From assembly GCA_938041695.1 (NCBI GenBank), contig CALISI010000035.1:1-23160 (forward strand): a stretch of 23,160 nucleotides of DNA, given 5' to 3'. The position numbers were made by a program, and so were the translations under genes. The DNA is from an uncultured Actinomyces sp. (lineage in GTDB: Bacteria; Actinomycetota; Actinomycetes; Actinomycetales; Actinomycetaceae). Positions 8,309 through 16,073 of the stretch are shown one piece after another; positions within the stretch are counted from its first letter, which is position 1, and each line of letters opens with the position of its first letter. The notes beneath the pieces were generated by a model. That model was not told where the DNA came from. It searched no databases and worked only from the letters and a program-made list of their open reading frames with translations.

Positions 8309-8348
8309 TTGCGTCAAAATGGTCGCACAACGATAACAAATTGGTTAC
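8309..8348 (+). promoter_or_regulatory. Candidate promoter with overlapping repeat upstream of the first rpf gene
   Basis: TTGCGT (8309-8314), a 17-base spacer and GATAAC (8332-8337) make a reasonable -35/-10 pair, giving a leader of about 110 bases. The -10 overlaps TAACAAATTGGTTA (8334-8347), a near-palindrome with 12 of 14 positions symmetric. It can equally be read as GATAAC and GGTTAC repeated 11 bases apart, a helical-turn spacing typical of response-regulator sites such as MtrA. The regulator is a guess. Confidence 0.4.
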
Positions 8349-8454
8349 GGTGGGTGTGTCAGTCCAATTCGAGCGACTCGCCCGTACGCGCCCCGTCCTG
8401 TGGCACATGCGTCGATACGACCCTCGAAGCGGAACCTTCAACGTCTGGAGACAC

Positions 8455-9582
8455 GTGAGCGTTCAGCCCTCCCGCACAACCGTTATTTCCGTCGCCGCCG
8501 CGACGGCCCTCCTGGTGGCAGGCACCGCCGCTACCGCCATCGGCACCTCCTATCGTCACGTGACCGTCGAAGTTGACGGCGTCACCCACGACGTATCCGG
8601 CTTCTTCACGACCGCAGGCGACGCCCTGAGCACGGCCGGTGTCTCCGTCGGCGCCCATGACCTCGTCGCCCCCGCCTCCGATCAGAGCGTTGCGAACGGC
8701 GATACCGTCGTCGTGCGTACCGCCACCGAATACAACGTGACCGTCGACGGCAACCAGACCACCGCATGGTCCACTGCCTCGTCCATCCACGGCGTGCTCG
8801 CAGCCCTGCCGGCGTCCGCCTCGTCGATGGCCGCCGACCGCTCCTACACCCGCGCCGAGATACCCGTCGCCGAGGCCGGCGAGACGATTCACGTCATCGC
8901 CGACGGCGCCACGACCGACGTCGTTGCCTCCTCCGACGAAGGCACGACCGCGATCCTCGAGAAGGCAGGCATCAGCGCCGGTCCGATCGACCGCGTGACC
9001 CTGGAACACAACGGCGGCGAGGCCACCTTGCGCGTCGCGCGCGTCGTGCGCGGCAACGCGACCTCCACGACCGAGATCCCCTACGAGACCGAAGAGCGTG
9101 AGGACGCCGAGGCCGAAGAAGGCACCGAGAAGACCGTCCAGGAGGGCGCGGCCGGCTCTGAGGTGACCGAGACCTATCAGGAGACCGTCGACGGCAACGT
9201 CACCGTCTCCGCTGTCCTGTCCACCACGCGCACCGAGCCCACCAAGCGCATCGTGTCGAAGGGCACGAAGGCCAAGAAGGCTGAGGATGCCGCCTCGAAG
9301 TCGTCCTCCTCGGCTGCTTCTGCTCCCGCCGCCGTCTCCGGCGACGATGCGGCGATCTGGGCTGCCATCGCTCAGTGCGAGTCCGGCGGTAACCCCTCGA
9401 TCAACACAGGCAACGGCTACTATGGCATGTATCAGTTCTCGCTGCCGACGTGGCGTTCCGTGGGCGGATCTGGCCTGCCCTCCGATGCTTCCGCCGAGGA
9501 GCAGACCATGCGTGCGCGCATGCTCCAGCAGCGCTCCGGTTGGGGCCAGTGGGGCTGCGCCTACAAGCTCGGCCTCGTCTGA
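8455..9582 (+). CDS. RpfB-like resuscitation-promoting factor (DUF348-G5-Rpf)
   Basis: A 375-residue secreted or membrane-anchored cell-wall enzyme. A hydrophobic N-terminal segment lies at 9-30. DUF348-type units (VTVEVDGVTHDV..., YNVTVDGN..., IHVIADGATTDV...) cover about 35-200, a G5-like region about 203-272, a Ser/Ala-rich linker about 273-295, and the Rpf catalytic domain 298-370. In that domain AQCESGGNPSINTGNGYYG carries the catalytic E309; C308 and C368 probably form the conserved disulfide. Rpf domains cleave peptidoglycan and promote regrowth of dormant cells. The GTG at 8455 is chosen because GGAG lies four bases upstream, exactly as in the next gene. An upstream extension to 8341 lacks a ribosome site. 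The gene ends in a long hairpin. Confidence 0.88.
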   Translation: MSVQPSRTTVISVAAATALLVAGTAATAIGTSYRHVTVEVDGVTHDVSGFFTTAGDALSTAGVSVGAHDLVAPASDQSVANGDTVVVRTATEYNVTVDGNQTTAWSTASSIHGVLAALPASASSMAADRSYTRAEIPVAEAGETIHVIADGATTDVVASSDEGTTAILEKAGISAGPIDRVTLEHNGGEATLRVARVVRGNATSTTEIPYETEEREDAEAEEGTEKTVQEGAAGSEVTETYQETVDGNVTVSAVLSTTRTEPTKRIVSKGTKAKKAEDAASKSSSSAASAPAAVSGDDAAIWAAIAQCESGGNPSINTGNGYYGMYQFSLPTWRSVGGSGLPSDASAEEQTMRARMLQQRSGWGQWGCAYKLGLV

Positions 9583-9591
9583 CGTGACATT

Positions 9592-9629
9592 GCCCGCTGG
9601 TGCGCCAGGACTCTGGCGTGCCAGCGGGC
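9592..9629 (+). terminator. Long hairpin between the two rpf-like genes
   Basis: GCCCGCTGGTGCGCCAG (9592-9608) pairs with CTGGCGTGCCAGCGGGC (9613-9629) through 17 pairs including two G-T wobbles, with a GACT loop. No T run follows, so it may be a weak terminator, an RNA-stability element, or both. Confidence 0.55.
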
Positions 9630-9637
9630 GCTCACGC

Positions 9638-9643
9638 TAAGCT
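9638..9643 (+). promoter_or_regulatory. Candidate -10 element of the second rpf-like gene
   Basis: TAAGCT lies 35 bases before the GTG at 9679, directly after the hairpin. It resembles the other TA(A/G)NCT hexamers in this window. The -35 would overlap the right arm of the hairpin; none is obvious. Confidence 0.35.
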
Positions 9644-9678
9644 GACCAGCAGTACCAATAGCGAGTAACTGGAGAATT

Positions 9679-11118
9679 GTGAGCCATTATCTGAGCACCT
9701 CCCTGAGTGCGTCCGCCGCCAGCGCCCTGCACGTCCTCGGTGGCCGACTGCGCTCCTTTACCCCCTCTCCGCGCGCCGTTCTCGGAGTCGCGGCCCTGAC
9801 CTCGGCGGGCGTCCTCGGCATCGCCGGCGTCGGCGTCGCCTCCTCGCACACCTCCGTCATGCTTGAGGTGAACGGCGTGTCCCGTCCCGTCACCTCGTGG
9901 GGAAACACTGTCGGCGATGCGCTCAAGGCCGCCGGCGTGAGCGTTGGCAGCAACGACCTCGTGCAGCCCGGCCCGGGTGAGGCCGTGCGCGACGGCGACA
10001 CGATCGTCGTGCGCACCTCGAAGGCCTACACAGTGAACGTCGACGGGCAGACACGCACACTGTGGACCACGGCCTCCTCTGCGGACAGTATCCTCGCCGA
10101 CGCTGCGCCGCTCGGCTCGGCTGTCTCGCTCGCTGCGGACCGCTCCTCGTCCCGCGATGAGCTGACCCCGCTCGTCTCGCGCGCCCGCAACGTCGCGGTC
10201 ACGGTGGACGGCTCGACCCGCGAAGTCGCCGCACGTCCCGGCCAGGACGCGCGCGCCATCCTCGAGGCCGCCGGAGTCTCCGTGCACCCCCTGGATCGCG
10301 TCACCGTCTCCAACGGCTCCACTGGCGAACTCACGATCAACGTGAGTCGCGTGACCCGCGGCGAGGCCACCGAAACCGTTGAAATTCCCTTCAGTGAGAC
10401 GACGACGACCAGCGCCGATCTGTTCGTGGGTGAGTCCCAGGTGACCACTGCCGGCGTCAATGGTGCGACGACGTGGACCGTGTGGCAGGAAAAGAACGGC
10501 GACGAGGTCCTGACCGCCGTGCCGATCACCGAGCATTCCACCTCGCAGCCCGTCACCCAGGTGCGCAGCGAAGGAACGAAGGAAGCGACCCCGGCCGCCC
10601 TCGTTGCCGCGGGCATTGATCCCAAGGCCACCCTTGAGGAGAAGACCGAGGCGGACGGCACCACCTCCGTGCGCTATCGTGCGAAGCTCGGCACGATCTC
10701 CACGAAGGAAGAGATCGCCGCGATCACTGCCGACACGAAGAACACGGATTCCGCTACTGCCGCCGCTGCTGCGGCTGCTGCCGCCGCGGCGGGTGCTGTG
10801 CCGACAACCTACTCGGGCGAGGATCCACGTTCGCTGGCCAAGCCTCTCGTCGCAGCCCAGGGCTGGGGCGACAGCGAGTACCAGTGCCTGGTCCTCCTGT
10901 GGAACCGTGAGTCGCAGTGGAATCCCTACGCCGAGAACGCGTCGTCGGGCGCCTACGGTATTCCGCAGGCCCTGCCCGGTTCCAAGATGGCTTCGGTCGG
11001 CGCTGACTGGCGCACCAACCCGATCACCCAGATCAACTGGGGCATCGGCTACATCAAGGGCCGCTACGGCACGCCGTGCTCCGCGTGGGCGCACTCGAAC
11101 ACGGCGGGCTGGTACTAA
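9679..11118 (+). CDS. Secreted DUF348/G5 protein with C-terminal lytic-transglycosylase-like domain
   Basis: A 479-residue paralogue of the preceding gene. It has a hydrophobic N-terminal segment (about 33-55). Three DUF348 units follow: VMLEVNGVSRPV at about 60-108, YTVNVDGQTRTL at about 116-160, and VAVTVDGSTREV at about 173-220. A G5 domain spans about 232-310, and an alanine run lies near 360-371. The C-terminus is not a classical Rpf domain: YQCLVLLWNRESQWNPYAEN, GAYGIPQ and INWGIGYIKGRYG resemble SLT/aggregation-promoting-factor type muramidases. E411 is the likely catalytic acid and C403/C467 a probable disulfide. It should cleave peptidoglycan outside the membrane. The GTG start has the same GGAG-N4-GTGAGC context as the first copy. 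A strong terminator follows. Confidence 0.85.
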   Translation: MSHYLSTSLSASAASALHVLGGRLRSFTPSPRAVLGVAALTSAGVLGIAGVGVASSHTSVMLEVNGVSRPVTSWGNTVGDALKAAGVSVGSNDLVQPGPGEAVRDGDTIVVRTSKAYTVNVDGQTRTLWTTASSADSILADAAPLGSAVSLAADRSSSRDELTPLVSRARNVAVTVDGSTREVAARPGQDARAILEAAGVSVHPLDRVTVSNGSTGELTINVSRVTRGEATETVEIPFSETTTTSADLFVGESQVTTAGVNGATTWTVWQEKNGDEVLTAVPITEHSTSQPVTQVRSEGTKEATPAALVAAGIDPKATLEEKTEADGTTSVRYRAKLGTISTKEEIAAITADTKNTDSATAAAAAAAAAAAGAVPTTYSGEDPRSLAKPLVAAQGWGDSEYQCLVLLWNRESQWNPYAENASSGAYGIPQALPGSKMASVGADWRTNPITQINWGIGYIKGRYGTPCSAWAHSNTAGWY

Positions 11119-11134
11119 GCCTGAGAGCTACTGA

Positions 11135-11176
11135 GGGCCGGGCCCGACAGCTTTTGTTGTCGGGCCCGGCCCTTTT
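11135..11176 (+). terminator. Strong rho-independent terminator after the second rpf-like gene
   Basis: GGGCCGGGCCCGACA (11135-11149) and TGTCGGGCCCGGCCC (11158-11172) form a perfect 15-pair stem with an eight-base loop, followed immediately by TTTT. It separates the rpf genes from the rsmA operon. Confidence 0.92.
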
Positions 11177-11200
11177 CATATGTTCTCATGCGTGCTCCCG

Positions 11201-11321
11201 CCACAATTTCGCACGTAATTCCCTGCCGTGTATTTCAGGACCCGAGAATCTATCGTTGAAATCATGCGGTTTTGAGCCGTGGCTAGAAACTGAACAGATT
11301 AAATTACGTGCGAGATTGTTG
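11201..11321. repeat. 20-base inverted repeat enclosing an 81-base spacer, upstream of rsmA
   Basis: The left arm CCACAATTTCGCACGTAATT (11201-11220) matches the reverse complement of 11302-11321 at 18 of 20 positions, with weaker similarity continuing outward. The spacer is AT-richer than its surroundings and holds a nested 6-base inverted repeat (ATTTCA at 11232-11237, TGAAAT at 11257-11262). No flanking target duplication is evident and no reading frame is convincing. It could be a small non-autonomous element, paired protein-binding sites, or a structured RNA. It lies after a terminator and before the rsmA promoter. Confidence 0.7.
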
Positions 11322-11402
11322 GGGAAGGTGAGTTTGTGGCAAGCCCCGTGACGCTCCGAGCCTCACAGGGCACCTAGCCCCGGCCTCGTCCATTCCGTGC
11401 AC

Positions 11403-11408
11403 TAGACT
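11403..11408 (+). promoter_or_regulatory. Candidate -10 element, leaderless start of rsmA
   Basis: TAGACT ends seven bases before the GTG at 11416. No Shine-Dalgarno is present in the gap (TGCCAGC), so the message probably begins at the start codon. Confidence 0.45.
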
Positions 11409-11415
11409 TGCCAGC

Positions 11416-12402
11416 GTGAGCCGATCCTCCACTCCCCGCAACCAGCGCGATTCGCGCCGCCTCGACCCGACCCTGCCCGAGGGCGCCGTCCCCTCCGAGA
11501 CGGGCCTCCTCGGCCCCCTCGAAGTGAAGGCTATCTCCGAGGCGCTCGGTATCCGCCCCACGAAGGTGTTGGGCCAGAACTTCGTGCACGACGCGGGCAC
11601 GGTGCGCAAGATCGTCGCTGCCGGTGGCGTCGAGGAAGGGGACGAGGTCGTCGAGGTCGGCCCGGGCCTCGGCTCCCTGACGCTCGCGCTCCTGGAAGTG
11701 GGCGCGCGCGTGCGTGCCGTCGAGATCGACCCGCCCCTGGCTGCCGCCCTGCCCGAGACTGTGCGCGCCCGCATGGGCGAGGCCGCCGACCGCTTCCACG
11801 TCGTGACCATGGACGCCACGGAGATCAGCGGCGTTGACGACTTTGGCGTGGACTGGCCCGCCCCCACCAAACTCGTCGCGAACCTGCCGTACAACGTGGC
11901 CGTGCCTGTTCTGCTCAACATGCTCGAGGCGTTCCCGTCCATCCGGGGCGTCGTCGTCATGGTCCAGGCCGAGGTCGCGGACCGCCTGGCCGCTGGCCCC
12001 GGATCGCGCACATACGGCGTGCCCTCCGTGAAGGCCTCCTGGTACGGCTCGGTTGAGCGCGCGGGGACGATTGGCCGCTCGGTGTTTTGGCCGGTGCCCG
12101 GCGTGGATAGCGCGCTCGTGCGCCTGACGCGCCTTGAGGCCCCGCGCGGGGACGACGAGCTGCGTCGCGCCACCTTCGAGGTCACCGACGTGGCCTTCGG
12201 CCAGCGCCGCAAAACCCTGCGCGCGGCCCTGAAGAACTGGGCGGGCGGCCCCGATGCCTCCGAGGCCCTCCTGTCCGCCGCCGGCATCGATCCGACGCGC
12301 CGCGGCGAGACCCTCTCGATCGAGGAGTTCGTCGAGCTGGGACGCGCCGTCATCGAGGCTCGCGCCAACGGCACCCTCGCGGCGTCGACCGCGGCCCGCT
12401 GA
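11416..12402 (+). CDS. rsmA: 16S rRNA dimethyladenosine transferase RsmA (KsgA)
   Basis: A 328-residue SAM-dependent methyltransferase that dimethylates the two adjacent adenosines near the 3' end of 16S rRNA, a late small-subunit maturation step. The family N-terminus KVLGQNFVHDAGTVRKI is present. The SAM glycine loop VVEVGPGLGSLT lies at 79-90, the ribose-binding acidic residue in VRAVEIDPPL, and the catalytic NLPYN motif at 156-160. The C-terminal FGQRRKTLRAALKNW and the helical domain are complete. The first 35 or so residues form a polar extension ahead of the conserved core; a leaderless GTG at 11416 is supported by the TAGACT hexamer. The gene leads the rsmA-ispE-ABC-F cluster, with 39 bases to ispE. 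Confidence 0.95.
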   Translation: MSRSSTPRNQRDSRRLDPTLPEGAVPSETGLLGPLEVKAISEALGIRPTKVLGQNFVHDAGTVRKIVAAGGVEEGDEVVEVGPGLGSLTLALLEVGARVRAVEIDPPLAAALPETVRARMGEAADRFHVVTMDATEISGVDDFGVDWPAPTKLVANLPYNVAVPVLLNMLEAFPSIRGVVVMVQAEVADRLAAGPGSRTYGVPSVKASWYGSVERAGTIGRSVFWPVPGVDSALVRLTRLEAPRGDDELRRATFEVTDVAFGQRRKTLRAALKNWAGGPDASEALLSAAGIDPTRRGETLSIEEFVELGRAVIEARANGTLAASTAAR

Positions 12403-12441
12403 CGGTGGCTGGGAAGACAACCGGCAGGAAGAAGGAACGCC

Positions 12442-13419
12442 ATGCGTGAAGTGCGCGCCAGTGCGCCCGGAAAAGTCAACCTGACCCTGCGCGTCGGCGC
12501 GCCTACGCCCGACGGCTACCATCCGCTCGTCACGGTTTTCGAGGCCCTGAATCTGCGCGAGACCGTCATCGTGCGCACCTCGAAGACGCCGGGCGTGCGC
12601 GTCGAGACGATCGCGTACCTGCCCGACGGGAGCATCGACGAGGCCACGACCCGCGCCATGGCGGACGTGGACCCTCAGACGCACCTGGCCGTGCGCGCCG
12701 CGCGCGTCCTCCAACGCCTCGCTGCCGCTGGCCCCTGGGCGTCCACCGCGGCGGGCCTGAGCATTCGCGTCGACAAGCGCGTCCCCGTCGCCGGTGGCAT
12801 GGCCGGTGGATCAGCCGACGCGGCCGCCGCCCTGGTTGCCTGCAATGAACTGTGGGAGCTGGGCCTGGGCGCCGAGCAACTGCAGGCGATCGGCCGCTCG
12901 CTGGGCGCCGACGTCCCCGCCTGCCTGGTGGGCGGCATCGCGCTGGGAACCGGGCGCGGCGACCACATGAGCGCCTTGCGCGAGGGGGACGAGGCCGGGG
13001 CTGGGCACCACTGGGTGATGCTCCTGTCTCGTGAGGGCCTGTCCACCCCCGAGGTGTTCCGCGAGTTCGACCGGGTCGACGCGGCGGGTGCGCCCGCCCT
13101 CGCCGAACCCACGCCCGAGGAGGGTGCCGCCCTGTGCGCAGGACCCGAGGAGCTGCGCCACTGCCTCGTCAATGACCTGCAGGCGCCCGCCCTGCGCCTG
13201 CGCCCCGAGCTGGCCGAGACGATCGCCGCCGCGCAGGACGCGGGAGCCCTGGCCGTCACGCTGTCCGGGTCAGGCCCGACCGTCGCTGCCCTCGCGCGCG
13301 ACGCCGAGCACGCCCAAGCCCTCGCGGCCACCCTCAGCGACGCGCCCACGGTCGCGCGCGCCATCCCCACCCACGGGCCCGTGTGCGGTGCCCGCATCGA
13401 ATCGACGGAGGCCATCTGA
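12442..13419 (+). CDS. ispE: 4-diphosphocytidyl-2-C-methyl-D-erythritol kinase IspE
   Basis: A 325-residue GHMP kinase that phosphorylates CDP-methylerythritol with ATP in the non-mevalonate (MEP) isoprenoid pathway. The N-terminus ASAPGKVNLTLRVG with DGYHPL is characteristic. The ATP-binding glycine-rich loop PVAGGMAGGSADAAAAL lies at about 116-132, and the C-terminal GHMP motif LSGSGPTVAAL is present. Length is close to the family norm of 280-320. The ATG follows an AAGGA site. The stop codon overlaps the next start in TGATG, so the ABC-F gene is translationally coupled. The order after rsmA is the common actinobacterial one. Confidence 0.95.
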   Translation: MREVRASAPGKVNLTLRVGAPTPDGYHPLVTVFEALNLRETVIVRTSKTPGVRVETIAYLPDGSIDEATTRAMADVDPQTHLAVRAARVLQRLAAAGPWASTAAGLSIRVDKRVPVAGGMAGGSADAAAALVACNELWELGLGAEQLQAIGRSLGADVPACLVGGIALGTGRGDHMSALREGDEAGAGHHWVMLLSREGLSTPEVFREFDRVDAAGAPALAEPTPEEGAALCAGPEELRHCLVNDLQAPALRLRPELAETIAAAQDAGALAVTLSGSGPTVAALARDAEHAQALAATLSDAPTVARAIPTHGPVCGARIESTEAI

Positions 13420-15353
13420 TGGCGCACCTGCTCGGAACCCAGAACGTCGGTGCCCTCGCGGGCTCGCGCAAGCTCCTCGAAGGGGTCACGGTCGGCCTCG
13501 ACGACGGCAGCCGCGTCGGCATCCTCGGCCCCAACGGCGCCGGAAAATCCACGCTCCTGCGCATCGTCGCCGGCATGCAGGAACCCGACGGGGGAGTGGT
13601 GACCCGCCGCGACGGCGTGCGCGTCGCCGTCCTCACCCAGGCGGACACCCTCAACCCTGAGGACACCGTCATCGAGGCCGTCCACCCCGGCATGGAGGAG
13701 TACGAGTGGGCCTCCGACCCGGCCGTGCGCGACATCCACGCTGGGCTCCTCGCCGACATCAACCCCGCGGCCCTCGTCGGTACCCTGTCCGGCGGTCAGC
13801 GCCGCCGCGTCGCGCTCGCCCGCGTCCTCGCGGCGCCCGCCGACATCGTGTGCCTGGACGAGCCCACCAACCACCTCGATGTCGAGGGCGTGGCGTGGCT
13901 GGCCGCGCACCTGAACGCCCGCTTCGCCCGCCCCGGCGCGTCGGGCGCGCTCCTGGCCGTCACCCATGATCGCTGGTTCCTCGATGCCGTGTGCGAGCAC
14001 ATCTGGGAGGTCGTCCCCGGCGTCGACCCGGGTGGTGACCGCCCGCAGATCGCCGGGCACGTCGAAATCTACGATGGCTCCTACGCCGCCTACACCCTCG
14101 CCCGCGCCGAGCGCATGCGCCAGGCGGACGTGGCCGCCGCCAAGCGCGCCAACCTGCTCACCAAGGAGCTCGCGTGGCTGCGCCGCGGGGCGCCTGCCCG
14201 CACCTCGAAGCCGAAGTTCCACATCGCCGCCGCCGAGGCGCTTATCGCCGACGTGCCACCCCCGCGCGACACCGTCGAGCTGGTGACAACGGCGACCGCG
14301 CGCCTGGGCAAGGACGTCATCGACCTCGAGGACGTCTCCGTGCCCTTCACGCGCCCCGACGGCCCGCGCCTGAGCATCCTCGAGGGCGTCACCTGGCGCC
14401 TGGCCCCCGCCGAGCGCGTCGGCATCGTCGGCGTCAACGGCGCCGGCAAGACGACGATCCTCAACCTGCTGCGCGGCGACCTCGAGCCCACCTCGGGGCG
14501 CGTCAAGCGCGGCAAGACCGTCCAAGTCGCCACACTCTCCCAGGACACGCACGAGCTTGACGCCCTGGCCGACATGCGCGTCGTCGAGGCCGTCGCCGAC
14601 GTCGCCCAGACCATCGTCGTAGACGGTAAGGAGGTCAGCGCCTCCCAGTTGACGGAGCGCATGGGATTCACGCGCGCCCGCGCCTACACGCGCATCAGCG
14701 AGATCTCGGGCGGCGAGCGCCGCCGCCTCCAGCTCATGCGCCTGCTCATGAGCCAGCCGAACGTGCTGCTGCTTGATGAGCCCACGAACGACCTCGACAC
14801 CGACACTCTGGCATCCATGGAGGACCTGCTCGACACCTTCCCGGGCACCCTCGTCGTCGTCTCCCACGACCGCTACCTCCTCGAGCGCGTCACCGACCAC
14901 CAGGTCGCCCTCCTCGGCGACGGCCAGATCCGCGCGTTGCCCGGCGGCGTCGAGCAGTACCTCGACATGCGCGCCTCCGGCAACCTCGGGGCGTTTGGTG
15001 CGTCCACTCGCGGCGACGAGGCCGGCTCCGCCTCCCGCCCCGCCGCGCCCTCCGCGGATGCTTCCTCGGGCGAGGAGAGCACGGGGCAGGGGAGCGCTCG
15101 CGGCGGCGTGAGTGGCGCTGCGGCGCGGCGCGCGGCCAAGAAGGAAGTAGCCCGCATCGAACGCAAGCTGGAGCGTTTGCGCGAGGAGGCCTCGTCCCTG
15201 GAGGCGAAGCTGGAGAAGCTGTCGATCCAGGTGGCCTCGGACCCCGCGGCGGTCTCCGAGCTGACGAAGGTCTCGGCGGCCCACCAGGACGTCCTGGCCG
15301 GAATGGACGAACTCGAAGAGGCCTGGCTCGAGGCCGCTGATTTGCTCGAGTAA
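13419..15353 (+). CDS. ABC-F family ATPase (ribosome-associated type, Uup/EttA-like)
   Basis: A 644-residue soluble protein with two ATPase domains and no membrane segments. Domain 1 has Walker A GPNGAGKST (37-45), LSGGQRRRVALARVL and DEPTNHLD. Domain 2 has GVNGAGKTT (about 343-351), ISGGERRRLQLMRLL and DEPTNDLD. A charged inter-domain linker (about 235-290) corresponds to the ABC-F P-site tRNA interaction motif. The C-terminus (about 565-644) is a coiled coil rich in Glu, Lys and Leu, as in Uup. ABC-F proteins bind the ribosomal E site to relieve stalled translation, or in some cases protect against antibiotics; which applies here is not visible. I prefer the ATG at 13419, overlapping the ispE stop, because GGAGG lies seven bases upstream; the frame is open further upstream to 13383. 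Confidence 0.92.
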   Translation: MAHLLGTQNVGALAGSRKLLEGVTVGLDDGSRVGILGPNGAGKSTLLRIVAGMQEPDGGVVTRRDGVRVAVLTQADTLNPEDTVIEAVHPGMEEYEWASDPAVRDIHAGLLADINPAALVGTLSGGQRRRVALARVLAAPADIVCLDEPTNHLDVEGVAWLAAHLNARFARPGASGALLAVTHDRWFLDAVCEHIWEVVPGVDPGGDRPQIAGHVEIYDGSYAAYTLARAERMRQADVAAAKRANLLTKELAWLRRGAPARTSKPKFHIAAAEALIADVPPPRDTVELVTTATARLGKDVIDLEDVSVPFTRPDGPRLSILEGVTWRLAPAERVGIVGVNGAGKTTILNLLRGDLEPTSGRVKRGKTVQVATLSQDTHELDALADMRVVEAVADVAQTIVVDGKEVSASQLTERMGFTRARAYTRISEISGGERRRLQLMRLLMSQPNVLLLDEPTNDLDTDTLASMEDLLDTFPGTLVVVSHDRYLLERVTDHQVALLGDGQIRALPGGVEQYLDMRASGNLGAFGASTRGDEAGSASRPAAPSADASSGEESTGQGSARGGVSGAAARRAAKKEVARIERKLERLREEASSLEAKLEKLSIQVASDPAAVSELTKVSAAHQDVLAGMDELEEAWLEAADLLE

Positions 15354-15370
15354 ACCGTGTTGTGATTTAC

Positions 15371-15400
15371 TACTATGTTCAACTGAACAAGTGGTTGAAC
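15371..15400 (+). promoter_or_regulatory. Candidate promoter/operator of the toxin island
   Basis: TACTAT (15371-15376) could be a -10 hexamer. It is followed at once by GTTCAACTGAAC (15377-15388), a perfect GTTCA/TGAAC palindrome, and by GTTGAAC (15394-15400), the reverse complement of GTTCAAC. Three half-sites packed over the expected transcription start look like a repressor site. No good -35 is seen, and the start codon is 43 bases further on. Confidence 0.45.
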
Positions 15401-15442
15401 GAGTGGTGTTAGCCGCTCTCTCTTCGATGAAGGAGGAGCGTT

Positions 15443-15766
15443 GTGAGTGGACCTGGCTTTGGACTTGTCATTGGTGCGCAAACGAAGGCTGCGGGTTATG
15501 TGGTCGACTTCGAGAGTAAGCTCGTGGATGTAGCAGACATGCTTGAGTCCTGCATTCTCGATGACGTTGCGCGAGTGAATGGGCCGTATGTATCGGTTCT
15601 GAGTGACGCCCTACAACGGTGGGGTGAGGGTGCAAACGCACATCAGGCCGACCTGGAGCGCTATGCGCAGGCTTTGATCTCGGTCGATGAAGCGCTTGTG
15701 ACAGCGGAGGAAGATGCGAGCAGGGATCTGAATGACATCGCACTGAGCTTCAGGAGCGCATCATGA
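15443..15766 (+). CDS. Small helical protein, WXG100/ESX-like, first gene of the toxin island
   Basis: A 107-residue protein with no signal peptide, predicted almost wholly helical. It has Trp-Gly at 60-61 (LQRWGEGANAHQADLERY) roughly mid-protein, as in WXG100 proteins, but not the exact W-x-G. No YxxxD/E export signal is visible at the C-terminus. Starting with GTG after a perfect AAGGAGGA site, it overlaps the next gene by four bases (ATGA), so the two are coupled. By position it would be an EsxF/EsxE-like secretion partner for the toxin at 16417; this is inferred from context. I do not recognise a named family with certainty. Confidence 0.7.
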   Translation: MSGPGFGLVIGAQTKAAGYVVDFESKLVDVADMLESCILDDVARVNGPYVSVLSDALQRWGEGANAHQADLERYAQALISVDEALVTAEEDASRDLNDIALSFRSAS

Positions 15767-16062
15767 GTGGGAACGACCTTGTCTTCAATGAGACCGCTGT
15801 CAATTACATCATGGATGATGTAGAGCGTGCGGCGTTGAAACTGCGGGAAGGCAGCACAGAGATGTCAGATCTCGTGGAGCATGAGCTGGTCGAGTGGTCG
15901 GATAGCTCCGAGGCACGGCAGGCGCAAATAGAGTGTGCGCAACGTATGGATGCCCGAGTGGACGACATGGCCGCTGCCTTGGATTCCCTGAAGCAGGCAT
16001 TCGAAGAAATCCGTCAGGCGGGCATTGACGCCGAAACCCGTGCATTCGCTGCCGTTGATTAG
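15763..16062 (+). CDS. Small WXG100-like helical protein
   Basis: A 99-residue all-helical protein. EWSDSSEARQAQIE at about 44-57 occupies the helix-turn-helix position of WXG100 proteins, with Trp kept but Gly replaced (W-S-D). The second half (DDMAAALDSLKQAFEEIRQAG) is a typical amphipathic WXG100 second helix. The ATG overlaps the stop of the preceding gene and is preceded by CAGGAG. The pair resembles the EsxE/EsxF heterodimer that accompanies the CpnT toxin in mycobacteria; partner function is inferred from that comparison. Confidence 0.72.
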   Translation: MSGNDLVFNETAVNYIMDDVERAALKLREGSTEMSDLVEHELVEWSDSSEARQAQIECAQRMDARVDDMAAALDSLKQAFEEIRQAGIDAETRAFAAVD

Positions 16063-16073
16063 GGTGAAGTGGC

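Noticed and set aside
8341..8454. Longer N-terminus of the first rpf gene
   Set aside because: No ribosome site; the stretch overlaps the promoter repeat, and the GTG at 8455 shares its context with the second rpf gene.
8344..8454. Riboswitch (for example c-di-AMP type) in the leader of the first rpf gene
   Set aside because: A roughly 110-base leader upstream of an rpf gene made this worth checking, but I cannot find the conserved core or a convincing fold.
11177..11415. Insertion sequence with target duplication around the 11201-11321 repeat
   Set aside because: No transposase frame and no direct repeat flanking the arms; only a generic inverted-repeat call is justified.
12675..15284. Minus-strand open frame of 869 codons across ispE and the ABC-F gene
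   Set aside because: It lies antisense to two clear housekeeping genes and its translation is low-complexity Arg/Gly/Ala sequence without motifs, as expected for the mirror frame of GC-rich coding DNA.
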